Source: an uncultured Curvibacter sp. (GTDB lineage Bacteria; Pseudomonadota; Gammaproteobacteria; Burkholderiales; Burkholderiaceae_C). From it: DNA of 35,236 nt. The notes under the pieces were generated by a model. The model did not search any database, was not told the origin of the DNA, and saw nothing but the letters and a program-made list of their open reading frames with translations. The DNA lies in contig CAIUTG010000070.1 of assembly GCA_903902035.1 (NCBI GenBank), positions 1 through 35,236 of the forward strand. The letters are read 5' to 3'. Below are positions 17,460 through 26,094 of the stretch, piece after piece. The stretch's first letter is position 1; each line of letters starts with the position of its first letter. Both the position numbers and the translations under genes were made by a program.

Positions 17460-17824
17460 CTGTCGCTGTTGGTAGAGGTATCGCCCCCAAGGCTGCTCAA
17501 CAAAGGATCGAGGGCGGCGGCGCCGGTCGCACTGGAAATGGAACTGGAACTGCTGCTGGTGCTGCCGTTGCCTTCGATTTCGCTGATGATGGCTTGCCAA
17601 GTCGTTGCTGAGCTGGCGGTACCCGCCGTGCTGCTCAGGCCGCTGTTTGAAGTGCTCGGGTCGTCACTCAAGGCAGAAAACAAATCGCTGGCGCCAGAAC
17701 TGCTGCTGGCGCTGCCTGTCACCCCGGCAATGAAACTTTGTTGGCTGGCTTGCGCGGCATTTTCAATGGTCTGAATTTGTGCGGCCCAAGCACTGCCGGC
17801 AGAACTCACGCTCAAACTGCTCAT
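17426..17824 (-). CDS. Small Ser/Thr/Ala-rich hypothetical protein, C-terminus LNLLA
   Basis: 132 aa MSSLSVSSAGSAWAAQIQTIENAAQASQQS...SSSSSSISSATG...LGGVLNLLA; starts 7 nt after the preceding small gene's stop. Confidence 0.65.
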   Translation of the reverse strand: MSSLSVSSAGSAWAAQIQTIENAAQASQQSFIAGVTGSASSSSGASDLFSALSDDPSTSNSGLSSTAGTASSATTWQAIISEIEGNGSTSSSSSSISSATGAAALDPLLSSLGGDTSTNSDSQLGGVLNLLA

Positions 17825-17831
17825 GACCGGC

Positions 17832-18068
17832 TCAGGCGAACAGATTCAACAAGGTGCCAACGCCAGACAGACCGCCAGTGCTCATGCCACCGACCAATCC
17901 GCCCACCGTCTTGGCCAGGCTGGAACTGGCTGGGCTGGCGGCTTCAGGCTGGGTGCCCGGCAGGGTAAAAGTGGCGCTGCTGGGCGCGGACTTGGCCTTG
18001 CTGCTGGCTTGGGTTTGGTTCAGCATGCTCCATGCATTCATGCCTGAATTGATGCCATTGATGCTCAT
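17832..18068 (-). CDS. Small Ser/Ala/Gly-rich hypothetical protein, C-terminus LNLFA (paralog-like to the next gene)
   Basis: 78 aa MSINGINSGMNAWSMLNQTQASSKAKS...TLLNLFA; internal ATG at 18068 preceded by AAAAGGA. Confidence 0.65.
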   Translation of the reverse strand: MSINGINSGMNAWSMLNQTQASSKAKSAPSSATFTLPGTQPEAASPASSSLAKTVGGLVGGMSTGGLSGVGTLLNLFA

Positions 18069-18216
18069 AAAAAATCCTTTTGGAGGGGGCCCCTCACAGG
18101 AAGTGATTGGCCGGTGTTCATGACAAAGCACTTTTCAGGCCAGGGAATAAGCGGCAAGAGTTTGCCGAACCCATGGCAAGGCCCCTAGAATTCGGCCAAA
18201 TCATGAATCGCCCCGC

Positions 18217-20772
18217 TTGACCACCGACCCAACGCCCCCACCCGACCTGCTGTTGCCACAGGCTTTGGCCTTGCACCAACAAGGTCAATTGGCCGCAGCG
18301 GCAAACATTTACCAAGCCATCCTGGCCACAGAACCCCTGCACTACAACGCCCTGCAACTGCTGGGCACGGTCTGCGCCCAAACCGGGCAATTCGGTCCTG
18401 CGGTGACTCTGTTTGAGAAAGCCCTGACCCTGGACGCCCAAAACCCCACGGTCTGGAACAACCTGGGCAATGCCTTGACTGCGCTGGGCCAAGCGGCGGC
18501 GGCTTTGCCACGTTATGACCGGGCGATTGCCTTGGCACCCGAGGTGCCTGATTTTTATTTCAACCGGGGCAATGCCCACAAAGCCTTGAGCCAATGGGAA
18601 GCGGCTTTGCAGGACTATGCGGCGGCCATTGCGCGTCAGCCTGGCTATGCCCAGGCCCTCAACAACCAAGGCATTGTGTTGAAACAACTCCAGCGCCTGC
18701 CCGAGGCCCAGCGCAGCTATGAGGCCGCATTGGCACTGCAGCCCCATTGGGCCGATGCCCACAACAACCTGGGCAATGTGTTGAAAGACATGGGGCATGC
18801 GCAAGCCGCCCTCGCGCATTACGATCAGGCCCTGGCCCTGCAACCCGAATATGCAAACGCCCACTACAACCGGGCCTTGGTCCTGAGTGAGTTGGGTCGG
18901 TTCAAAGAAGCCCAGCACGCTTACCAGCAAGCCCTGCGCTGGGCCCCCCAGCACGCTGAGAGCCATTACAACTTGGGCAAGCTGCATCAGGACGACAAAG
19001 ACCTGGAAGCCGCCCTGGCTTGCTATGACCAAGCGCTGGCTTGTCAGCCGCATTTCAGCCAGGCGCACAACAACCGGGGCAATGTGCTGCAACTGCTAAA
19101 TCAGTGGCCCGCAGCCTTGGCGGCTTATCAGCAAGCCATTGCGTTGGAGCCCACTTGGCCACAAGCGCACTACAACGCGGGCGTGGTCTACCAAGCCATG
19201 CAGCAATGGCCGCAAGCCATCGCCTGTTTTGAGCAAGCCTTGGCCCTCCACGCCAATTACCCCGAGGCCTATTACAACCTGGGGGTCGTGCGCCAAGAGC
19301 AAAAACAATTGCCCCAAGCCCTGGCCTTGTACGAACACGCCCTCGCCTTGCGCCCCGATTACGACTACCTCAGCGGCATCCGTTTGTATGCACAATTGAA
19401 TGTGGCGGATTGGACCGATTTCGCGAGCCGTTCCCAAGCCTTGGACCAGGCGGTCCAAAGGGGCCACAAAGCCTCGCCGCCGTTTTCTTACCTGCCTTTG
19501 AGCGACTCGCCCGAGCTGCAAAAACGCTGTGCGCAAACCTGGGTGGCCGACAAATACCCCAGCGACCCTGCGCTGGGGGCGCTCTCCCACGGGAGCCATG
19601 AAACCCCGTCACGGCGAATCAAGGTGGGGTATTTTTCACCGGACTTTCGCGAGCATGCCGTGTCTTTTCTGACCGCTGAATGGTTTGAGCTACACGACCC
19701 TGTGGGTTTTGAGACATTTGCCTTTTCTTTGTCACCCCCCCGCCTGGACAGCAGCGGCGCTGGCCTTGACCCGATGCGGGCTCGGCTGCAACAGGCCTTT
19801 GATCATTTTTTGGAAGTTGACCACTTGAGCGACCTCGACATCGCCCGCCAAGCACGCGCCTTGGGCTTGGATGTGGCGGTCGATTTGTGCGGCTTCACCG
19901 GTCAGCACCGCATGGGGGTTTTTGCCGCGCGCGCTGCGCCGCTCCAGATCAGCTACCTGGGTTATCTGGGCACTTCGGGCGCCCCTTACATGGATTACCT
20001 GGTTGCCGACGAGGTTTTGGTGCCCGCCCATGAGGCGGCGCATTACAGCGAAAAAATTCTCTACCTGCCTTGCTACCAGGTGAACGACCGCCAGCGCCCC
20101 CAGGTGATGGCCAAACTCGACACCGACCCGGTTGCCAGGGTCGACCTGCGCCGCGCCCAAGGCTTGCCCGAAAAGGGCTTTGTGTACGTTTGTTTTAACA
20201 ACCCCTACAAAATCAACCCCGCAGTGTTTGACGACTGGATGGCCATTTTGCAGGCCGTTCCCGACAGCGTGTTGTGGTTGTTGACAGAGCACCCTGACTA
20301 CGAATCGCAATTGAGAAGCCAAGCCGAACTGCGTGGGGTGGCGGCACAACGCCTGGTGTTTGCGCCCCGGGCCGAGCGCCAGCCCTACCTCGACCGCTAC
20401 GCCCTGGCCGATTTGTTTTTGGACACCCGCCCCTACAACGCCGGCACCACGGCCAGCGATGCGCTGTGGGCGGGCCTGCCCGTGTTGACCTGCCCAGGCC
20501 GCAGTTTCAGCAGCCGCATGGCGGCGAGTTTGTTGACCGGTTTGAACTGCCCCGAGCTGATCGCCAGCGACCGTTTGACCTATGTGCAAAAAGCCATTGA
20601 ATGGGGCCGAACGGGCACCCAACAATTGAAGGCCGCGTTGGCCGAGCGCCGTTGGCAAGCTCCCCTGTTCGACACCCCCCGGTTTGCCCGCGCTTGGGAA
20701 GCCGCCTTGATTCAACTCCTTTCCTCACAAAAACACCCCACCGACCAGGACACCTCATGCGCACCTCTCTGA
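18217..20772 (+). CDS. TPR-repeat O-GlcNAc-transferase-like (SPINDLY/GT41-type) glycosyltransferase, second copy
   Basis: About ten TPR units followed by GT41 region (KVGYFSPDFREHAVSFLTAEWFELHD...LQISYLGYLGTSGAPYMDYLVAD...VYVCFNNPYKINPAVFDDWMAIL...DLFLDTRPYNAGTTASDALWAGLPVLT). TTG start; 5' end uncertain. Confidence 0.9.
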   Translation: MTTDPTPPPDLLLPQALALHQQGQLAAAANIYQAILATEPLHYNALQLLGTVCAQTGQFGPAVTLFEKALTLDAQNPTVWNNLGNALTALGQAAAALPRYDRAIALAPEVPDFYFNRGNAHKALSQWEAALQDYAAAIARQPGYAQALNNQGIVLKQLQRLPEAQRSYEAALALQPHWADAHNNLGNVLKDMGHAQAALAHYDQALALQPEYANAHYNRALVLSELGRFKEAQHAYQQALRWAPQHAESHYNLGKLHQDDKDLEAALACYDQALACQPHFSQAHNNRGNVLQLLNQWPAALAAYQQAIALEPTWPQAHYNAGVVYQAMQQWPQAIACFEQALALHANYPEAYYNLGVVRQEQKQLPQALALYEHALALRPDYDYLSGIRLYAQLNVADWTDFASRSQALDQAVQRGHKASPPFSYLPLSDSPELQKRCAQTWVADKYPSDPALGALSHGSHETPSRRIKVGYFSPDFREHAVSFLTAEWFELHDPVGFETFAFSLSPPRLDSSGAGLDPMRARLQQAFDHFLEVDHLSDLDIARQARALGLDVAVDLCGFTGQHRMGVFAARAAPLQISYLGYLGTSGAPYMDYLVADEVLVPAHEAAHYSEKILYLPCYQVNDRQRPQVMAKLDTDPVARVDLRRAQGLPEKGFVYVCFNNPYKINPAVFDDWMAILQAVPDSVLWLLTEHPDYESQLRSQAELRGVAAQRLVFAPRAERQPYLDRYALADLFLDTRPYNAGTTASDALWAGLPVLTCPGRSFSSRMAASLLTGLNCPELIASDRLTYVQKAIEWGRTGTQQLKAALAERRWQAPLFDTPRFARAWEAALIQLLSSQKHPTDQDTSCAPL

Positions 20773-21767
20773 CCTCAATCGCCTGCCTTGGCGGCTTGTT
20801 GGGCCACGCCGTCATGGCGCAAACCCCCACTGATTCACCCAGTCCAGCCCAAGTGGTTGAAACAATGGAGCAACTCAACGGCATCACCCCTGGGGCCCGA
20901 CGCAACCATGTGGTGGGCGTGTGCGCCAGTGGCTACTTTGTGGGCAACCCCAAAGTCCAAGCCTATTCTCGTTCACCGCTTTTCAGCGGCGAGCGCATCC
21001 CGGTTGTGGCGCGTTTTTCGCTGGCGGGCGGCAACCCCAAAGCCCCCGACACGGCCCGCAGTCCACGCGGTCTGGCGCTGGCGCTTCGCGTCTCCGAAAA
21101 TCAGGTGCAACACTTCACCTTGCTGAATGTGCCCGTTTTTGGCGCAGCCCAACCCCAAACCTTTTATGAGGCGCTGCTGGCGGCCAAGCCCGACCCAGCA
21201 ACCGGCAAGCCCCACCCTGAAGCGCAAAAAACTTTTTTAGCGACCCACCCCGACGCCCAGCCCTTGGCACAGTTCATGGCCAGCCACAACCCACCGGCCA
21301 GCTACGCACAAAGTGATTTTTACGGCATTCACACCTTCAAACTCATCAATGCCCAGGACGAGGCTCAACTGGTGCGCTGGCGCTTTGAGCCCAGCCTGGG
21401 GGTGTTGCGCTTGAGCGATGAAGAAATGAAAACCCGGCCCAGCCGTTTCTTGGAGCAAGACCTGCAAGCGCGTTTGAGCCAAGGCCCCTTGCATTGGCAA
21501 ATGGTGCTGACCTTGGGCCAAGCCGACGATGAACAGCACAACCCCACGGTGCGTTGGCCACAGAACCGCCCGGAAATTCAGGCCGGTGAATTGACCCTGA
21601 CGGCCAGCAGCCCCGAGGTTTCTGCCGAAGGAAAAGGCCCCTGCACCCAGATCAATTTTGACCCCTTGGTCATGAGCGATGGCGTGGCCCCGACCGACGA
21701 CCCGATTTTGTTGTTCCGCTCCCCGGCTTATGCCAACTCTTACGTCAAGCGGCTGACGGGTCAGTAA
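20757..21767 (+). CDS. Exported catalase-family peroxidase (SrpA-like)
   Basis: MRTSLTSIACLGGLLGHAVMAQ signal; GARRNHVVGVCASGYF, VVARFSLAGGNPKAPDTARSPRGLAL, FYGIHTFKLINA, NFDPLVMSDGVAPTDDPILLFRSPAYANSY. Start overlaps the OGT2 stop by 16 nt. Confidence 0.88.
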   Translation: MRTSLTSIACLGGLLGHAVMAQTPTDSPSPAQVVETMEQLNGITPGARRNHVVGVCASGYFVGNPKVQAYSRSPLFSGERIPVVARFSLAGGNPKAPDTARSPRGLALALRVSENQVQHFTLLNVPVFGAAQPQTFYEALLAAKPDPATGKPHPEAQKTFLATHPDAQPLAQFMASHNPPASYAQSDFYGIHTFKLINAQDEAQLVRWRFEPSLGVLRLSDEEMKTRPSRFLEQDLQARLSQGPLHWQMVLTLGQADDEQHNPTVRWPQNRPEIQAGELTLTASSPEVSAEGKGPCTQINFDPLVMSDGVAPTDDPILLFRSPAYANSYVKRLTGQ

Positions 21768-21777
21768 GCCGAAGGCC

Positions 21778-22269
21778 TCATCGGTTCAGCCCTTCCAGGG
21801 CCAACAATGCGGCCTTGTTTTGCAAACCCCCGGCATAGCCCGTCAATTGGCCATTGGCGCCAATGACCCGATGACAAGGCACGATGATGGCCAACGGGTT
21901 GCGCCCATTGGCGGCCCCCACGGCACGCACCGCGCTGGCTTGTCCCATGGCCGCGGCCTGTTGTCCATAAGTCCAGGTGCGGCCCCAGGGAATTTGACAC
22001 AGCGCCGCCCAAGCGGCCTTTTGAAAAGGCGTTCCATGCCAACTCAAAGGCAGGTCAAACACCCGCCTTTGGCCCGCAAAGTATTCATGCAATTCTTCTT
22101 GGGCCTGTTGCAGCACCGGCACTTGGGAGCGCGAAGACGGAGCCGGTCCAGACCAGAACTGGACATCGGTCAGCCCCGCTTCATCGGCCCCCAAAAGCAA
22201 CAAACCGAGTGGAGATTTCCAAGTGACAAACGCGCGGGTTGCTCGTTGCGTCTGGGAAGACTTGGACAT
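21778..22269 (-). CDS. ogt: Methylated-DNA--[protein]-cysteine S-methyltransferase
   Basis: PFQKAAWAALCQIPWGRTWTYGQQAAAMG...RNPLAIIVPCHRVIGANGQLTGYAGGL; PCHRV active-site motif. Confidence 0.93.
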   Translation of the reverse strand: MSKSSQTQRATRAFVTWKSPLGLLLLGADEAGLTDVQFWSGPAPSSRSQVPVLQQAQEELHEYFAGQRRVFDLPLSWHGTPFQKAAWAALCQIPWGRTWTYGQQAAAMGQASAVRAVGAANGRNPLAIIVPCHRVIGANGQLTGYAGGLQNKAALLALEGLNR

Positions 22270-22280
22270 GGCCCGCGCCC

Positions 22281-23012
22281 CTAAGCTTTTTTAGTCCGCC
22301 CCAGGTCCACCCCGAGTTGCCGCAATTTGCGGTACAGGTGGGTGCGCTCCAAGCCCGTCTTGTCGGCCACCCGGGTCATGGAGCCGTGCTCTTGCTCCAG
22401 GTGGTACTCAAAATAGGCCTTCTCGAAACTGTCACGCGCCTCGCGCAAAGGCAATTCAAAATGAACCCAGTTGGGGACCACGGGGGCCGGCGCGACCGGT
22501 GCCACCACCGGCTCGGGCGCGCCCATGGGTGTCGGGGCCGTGCCCTCCCAGGCGGGTGCAACAGCGGCCAGGGCCGGTGCGGGCGGGGCCGGCGAAGCAA
22601 AGAGGGAGGCCGCAGAACTTGCCGCCACAGACACCGCTTTGCGCATCAGGCCCCTGGCCAAAGCCTGCTCGACGGCCTTCAACAACTTTTGCAGCGTGAT
22701 GGGTTTTTCAAGAAATGAAAAGGCACCGATGCGGGTGGCCTCCACCGCCGTTTCAATCGTGGCATGCCCGCTCATCATGATCACCGGCATGGTCAGGGTG
22801 GCGCTGGCCGCCCACTCTTTGAGCAAACTGACACCATCGGTGTCGGGCATCCAGATGTCCAACAACACCAAATCGAACTCTGCTTTTTGGCGTGCCTCAC
22901 GGGCCTGCGCCGCGTTCTCCGCCAACTCCACTTGATGACCTTCGTCATTCAAAATTTCGGAGAGCAGGTCGCGAATGCCCAGCTCATCGTCCACCACCAA
23001 GATATTGGCCAT
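22281..23012 (-). CDS. NtrX-like response regulator with Fis-type HTH but no AAA+ domain
   Basis: Receiver MANILVVDDELGIRDLLSEILNDEGH...LLDIWMPDTDGVSLL; Ala/Pro-rich linker; C-terminal SFEKAYFEYHLEQEHGSMTRVADKTGLERTHLYRKLRQLGVDLG. Confidence 0.88.
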   Translation of the reverse strand: MANILVVDDELGIRDLLSEILNDEGHQVELAENAAQAREARQKAEFDLVLLDIWMPDTDGVSLLKEWAASATLTMPVIMMSGHATIETAVEATRIGAFSFLEKPITLQKLLKAVEQALARGLMRKAVSVAASSAASLFASPAPPAPALAAVAPAWEGTAPTPMGAPEPVVAPVAPAPVVPNWVHFELPLREARDSFEKAYFEYHLEQEHGSMTRVADKTGLERTHLYRKLRQLGVDLGRTKKA

Positions 23013-23038
23013 TGTTGCGTTTTCTCTTTGACTGAAAT

Positions 23039-25423
23039 TCAGGAGGTTGGGAGTTCAATCGGCTGTTCTGCCTTGAATGATAGCGAGACTTTTGCCCCCA
23101 CGATATGGTCATTTTCCTGCACATTGGACAGGTCGATGCGCGCCCCGTGGTCATCCACAATTTTTTTGACTACGGCCAAACCCAGGCCGGTGCCCTTGGT
23201 TTTGGTGGTGACATAAGGTTCAAATGCACGCTTCAAAATGGCATCTGCAAAGCCGGTGCCGTGGTCGCGCACCACCAAACGAACCCGCTGCGCCGACTCA
23301 CTCCACTGGGTGCTGATTTCCACCCCAGGCGGCTGACCGCCTTCTCCGCTGACGGCTTCACAAGCGTCCTGGGCATTTTGTAATAAGTTGTGAATCACTT
23401 GCCGCAGTTGCTGAGGATCTCCTTGAATGGGCGGGCAACGCGGGTCCAAGCTCACTTGCAACTCCCCTGGCGCGCCTGCTTGACTGGGGTCCGCGCCATA
23501 GAGCTGCACCACGTCGGTGACCAGATCGTTCAGATTGAGCGACTCCAAATGGGCTGCGGGCAAACGGGCGTAATCACGGAATTCATTGACCAAGCGCTTC
23601 ATGGCGTCCACCTGATCGACGATGGTTTTGACCGACTTGGTCAACACCGCCTGCTCGGGGGGCGCCACTTTGCCTGACAACTTCATCTCCAGGCGTTCGG
23701 CAGAAAGTTGAATGGGCGTCAAGGGGTTCTTGATTTCATGGGCCAAGCGCCGCGCCACCTCACCCCAGGCTTGCGCCCGTTGCGCCGAGACAATTTGCGT
23801 GATGTCGTCGAACACCAGCAACTGGGCCTGCCCCGGCAAGGCAGCCGCCCGTGTGACCAGGGTCAAGTTGTGGGGCTCATGGAGCGCGGTATCGCGGTGC
23901 TTGCTGGCCAGGCTCAACTCAAAGGACTGCTGCCAATGGTCCGATCCATGCGGTTGAACCGGGTCATTCAGCACTGCCTTGAGCTGGGCATCGACGCGCT
24001 CGGCAAATGGGCGCAGGCCCGGAATTTGGTCCAAGGTTTTACCCAAATGCGGTGTCAGAGGCAGGCCCAAAATCCGCATGGCCCCAGGGTTGGCAGAAAG
24101 CAGATGCCCCTGCTCGTCCAGCACCATCACGCCGGCGGTCAGGTTGTCCAGAATGGTTTGCAGATTGGCGCGGGCGGTGCTGACCTCGTTCATGGTTTGA
24201 TCCACCGTGGCCCGGGCCTCAAAGAGCTGTTGCGTCATGTCTGCAAAAGCGCGGGTCAAGCCCCCCAACTCGTCTTTGTTGCTCAATGCGGCTTTGGGGC
24301 TGAGGTTGCCCAGGGACACTTCACGCACCCCTTCGGCCAGCACCAGCAGGGGACGCGCCAGCTGGTTGCCCAGCAACACGGCCAAAATGATGGAGCCCAA
24401 GACCGCCAGAAACAGGCTCAGGGTCAAGGTGGCAATGTACATGCGCTGCAAGCCCACCCGACCCAAAGCCCGCTCCTGGTACTCGCGGTTGGCGACTTCT
24501 ACCGCCAGGGCATTGGCGACCAAGGCATCCGGCATCGCCACCGTCACCTGCAAAATGCGGGGCTCAGCAAACAGCCCCAGCCGCGCCTCAGGCACCAACG
24601 CAAAAGCACGGATGTGGGCGCGCCCACCTGGCGTGCCATTGTTGGCCGCGTTCAACTCCACCTCGTCCAAGCCCTCGACCATGGCCACAGCGGGTTGGTT
24701 TTTGAGTCGCCGCAAAATGGCCGAAGAGGGGCGCTCCGGACTGAGCTGAAAGCGCGAAGCGCCTGCACTGGCCAGAACCGTGCCATTCATGGACCATGCC
24801 ACCACATCGTCGGCACCCAATTGCTCGCGGATGCGGTCCACCACCAAGGGCATCGCCGCGCCATCCAAATCTCGCAGCGATTCAGCGGCCACCTGGGTTT
24901 TTTTGGCCCAATCACTGGACAAGGTGTCCAAGGACGTTCGCCCCAAACTGACCCCCGCCGACAAAGCGCTTTCCACCTTCACGTCAAACCAGCTCTCAAT
25001 GGAGCGCGAGACAAATTGATAGGAAACCCCGTAAATCAACAGCCCCGGCATGAAGCCAACAAAGGCAAAGATGGCGGCCAGCTTGACCAACAACTGACTG
25101 CCATAGCGCCCCTGCTTGAGCCGCCAATACAAACGCAGTCCGGCCCCCACGATCACCGCCAGCAGCAATCCCGCCACCACCAGATTCAGGGCAAACAACC
25201 GGACATAGTTGCGCTCATACAGCTCCCGGTTGTTGGTGGCCTGGGTCAACAAAAACAGCAACACCAAGCCCAGAATACCGGCCACCGCAGCCCCCAGCAC
25301 CAACAGAATCCGCACCACCCGCGAACTCCAGTGGTGCCGGTCCGTTGTGCTCGAGGAGGGGGCCGAACTCAACGCACCGACTCCGCCGTCAAGGTCAGGG
25401 TTTGACTGGCCGACAAATTCCAA
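23039..25423 (-). CDS. NtrY-like membrane sensor histidine kinase (start uncertain)
   Basis: Several TM segments, HAMP region, PAS-like domain, RRLAHEIKNPLTPIQLSAERLE H-box, HATPase VVRDHGTGFADAILKRAFEPYVTTKTKGTGLGLAVVKKIVDDHGARI. ORF-track start is TTG and overlaps DUF4390. Confidence 0.9.
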   Translation of the reverse strand: MEFVGQSNPDLDGGVGALSSAPSSSTTDRHHWSSRVVRILLVLGAAVAGILGLVLLFLLTQATNNRELYERNYVRLFALNLVVAGLLLAVIVGAGLRLYWRLKQGRYGSQLLVKLAAIFAFVGFMPGLLIYGVSYQFVSRSIESWFDVKVESALSAGVSLGRTSLDTLSSDWAKKTQVAAESLRDLDGAAMPLVVDRIREQLGADDVVAWSMNGTVLASAGASRFQLSPERPSSAILRRLKNQPAVAMVEGLDEVELNAANNGTPGGRAHIRAFALVPEARLGLFAEPRILQVTVAMPDALVANALAVEVANREYQERALGRVGLQRMYIATLTLSLFLAVLGSIILAVLLGNQLARPLLVLAEGVREVSLGNLSPKAALSNKDELGGLTRAFADMTQQLFEARATVDQTMNEVSTARANLQTILDNLTAGVMVLDEQGHLLSANPGAMRILGLPLTPHLGKTLDQIPGLRPFAERVDAQLKAVLNDPVQPHGSDHWQQSFELSLASKHRDTALHEPHNLTLVTRAAALPGQAQLLVFDDITQIVSAQRAQAWGEVARRLAHEIKNPLTPIQLSAERLEMKLSGKVAPPEQAVLTKSVKTIVDQVDAMKRLVNEFRDYARLPAAHLESLNLNDLVTDVVQLYGADPSQAGAPGELQVSLDPRCPPIQGDPQQLRQVIHNLLQNAQDACEAVSGEGGQPPGVEISTQWSESAQRVRLVVRDHGTGFADAILKRAFEPYVTTKTKGTGLGLAVVKKIVDDHGARIDLSNVQENDHIVGAKVSLSFKAEQPIELPTS

Positions 25424-26094
25424 TCGGGCCGGTCACTGACGCCAAACTGAAAAGGGCGTGGCAATTGCGAAACATCCAATTTGAAGCTGAAACTCAACTC
25501 CTCCTTGCCATCCAGGGCAACGTCCTTGACGGGGGCGATTTTCCAATCTGCGATGCGCCGCACTGCCGCCAGCGCATCGTGAAGCTCATCGAAGCTTTGC
25601 CCCAGGGTCACCCCCAAGCCCGAATAATTGATGGGGGCATTGGACACTTGCAAGCGCCAACGGCGCGTCAGGGGTTGGTAGGCCAGGCGGTAGTAACGCA
25701 ATGCCGTGCTGACGTGCTTGTCATACCAGTACCAGCGTTTTTTCAACACACTGGCTTCGGCGACAAAATAAAGTGGGATGCCTTTTTCAGCAGCGTCAAC
25801 GACCAGGGGGGGCAGCTCCAGGTGAATGGCGGCCGAGAGCATCAGTTGGTCTTCGCCCCGTTCCAGTCGCACCTCATGGACTTCAATGCCGGCATTGAGG
25901 GGCGACACCAGTTCGGTCGCCCTGGCAGGCGTTGCGAACAGCACGCCCACACTCCACCACAGCGTCAACAGCAGCACCAGGAGGCCCGCCAACCCGCGAG
26001 GGGCCCACCGCAGGCGTGCGCTGACCACGGCTTCAACTTTGCCGTCGTTTTTGCAGCAAGGCATAGAAAAATCCATCGTGGTCAATGGCGCCAT
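25369..26094 (-). CDS. DUF4390 domain protein (start uncertain; 26064 is an alternative)
   Basis: ELVSPLNAGIEVHEVRLERGEDQLMLSAAIHLELPPLVVDAAEKGIPLYFVAEASVLKKRWYWYDK...YRLAYQPLTRRWRLQ; located between rsmB and ntrY as in other Burkholderiales. Confidence 0.87.
   Translation of the reverse strand: MAPLTTMDFSMPCCKNDGKVEAVVSARLRWAPRGLAGLLVLLLTLWWSVGVLFATPARATELVSPLNAGIEVHEVRLERGEDQLMLSAAIHLELPPLVVDAAEKGIPLYFVAEASVLKKRWYWYDKHVSTALRYYRLAYQPLTRRWRLQVSNAPINYSGLGVTLGQSFDELHDALAAVRRIADWKIAPVKDVALDGKEELSFSFKLDVSQLPRPFQFGVSDRPDWNLSASQTLTLTAESVR

Noticed and set aside
18083-18094. GAGGGGGCCCCTC palindrome upstream of the small Ser-rich genes
   Set aside because: Compact palindrome with no loop and no other support; noted but too weak to call an operator.
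18118-19092. 324-aa minus ORF antisense to OGT2 TPRs (and 19732..20715, 16512..17018)
   Set aside because: Periodic composition mirrors TPR repeats on the other strand; not independent genes.
18217-19380. Repeated DNA in OGT2 considered as tandem repeats or CRISPR-like
   Set aside because: About 102-nt periodicity is explained by 34-aa TPR coding units; no short palindromic repeats with unique spacers. No CRISPR array was seen in the window.
23708-25405. 565-aa plus ORF antisense to the NtrY-like kinase
   Set aside because: His/Gln/Arg-rich shadow translation; opposite frame encodes a clear histidine kinase.
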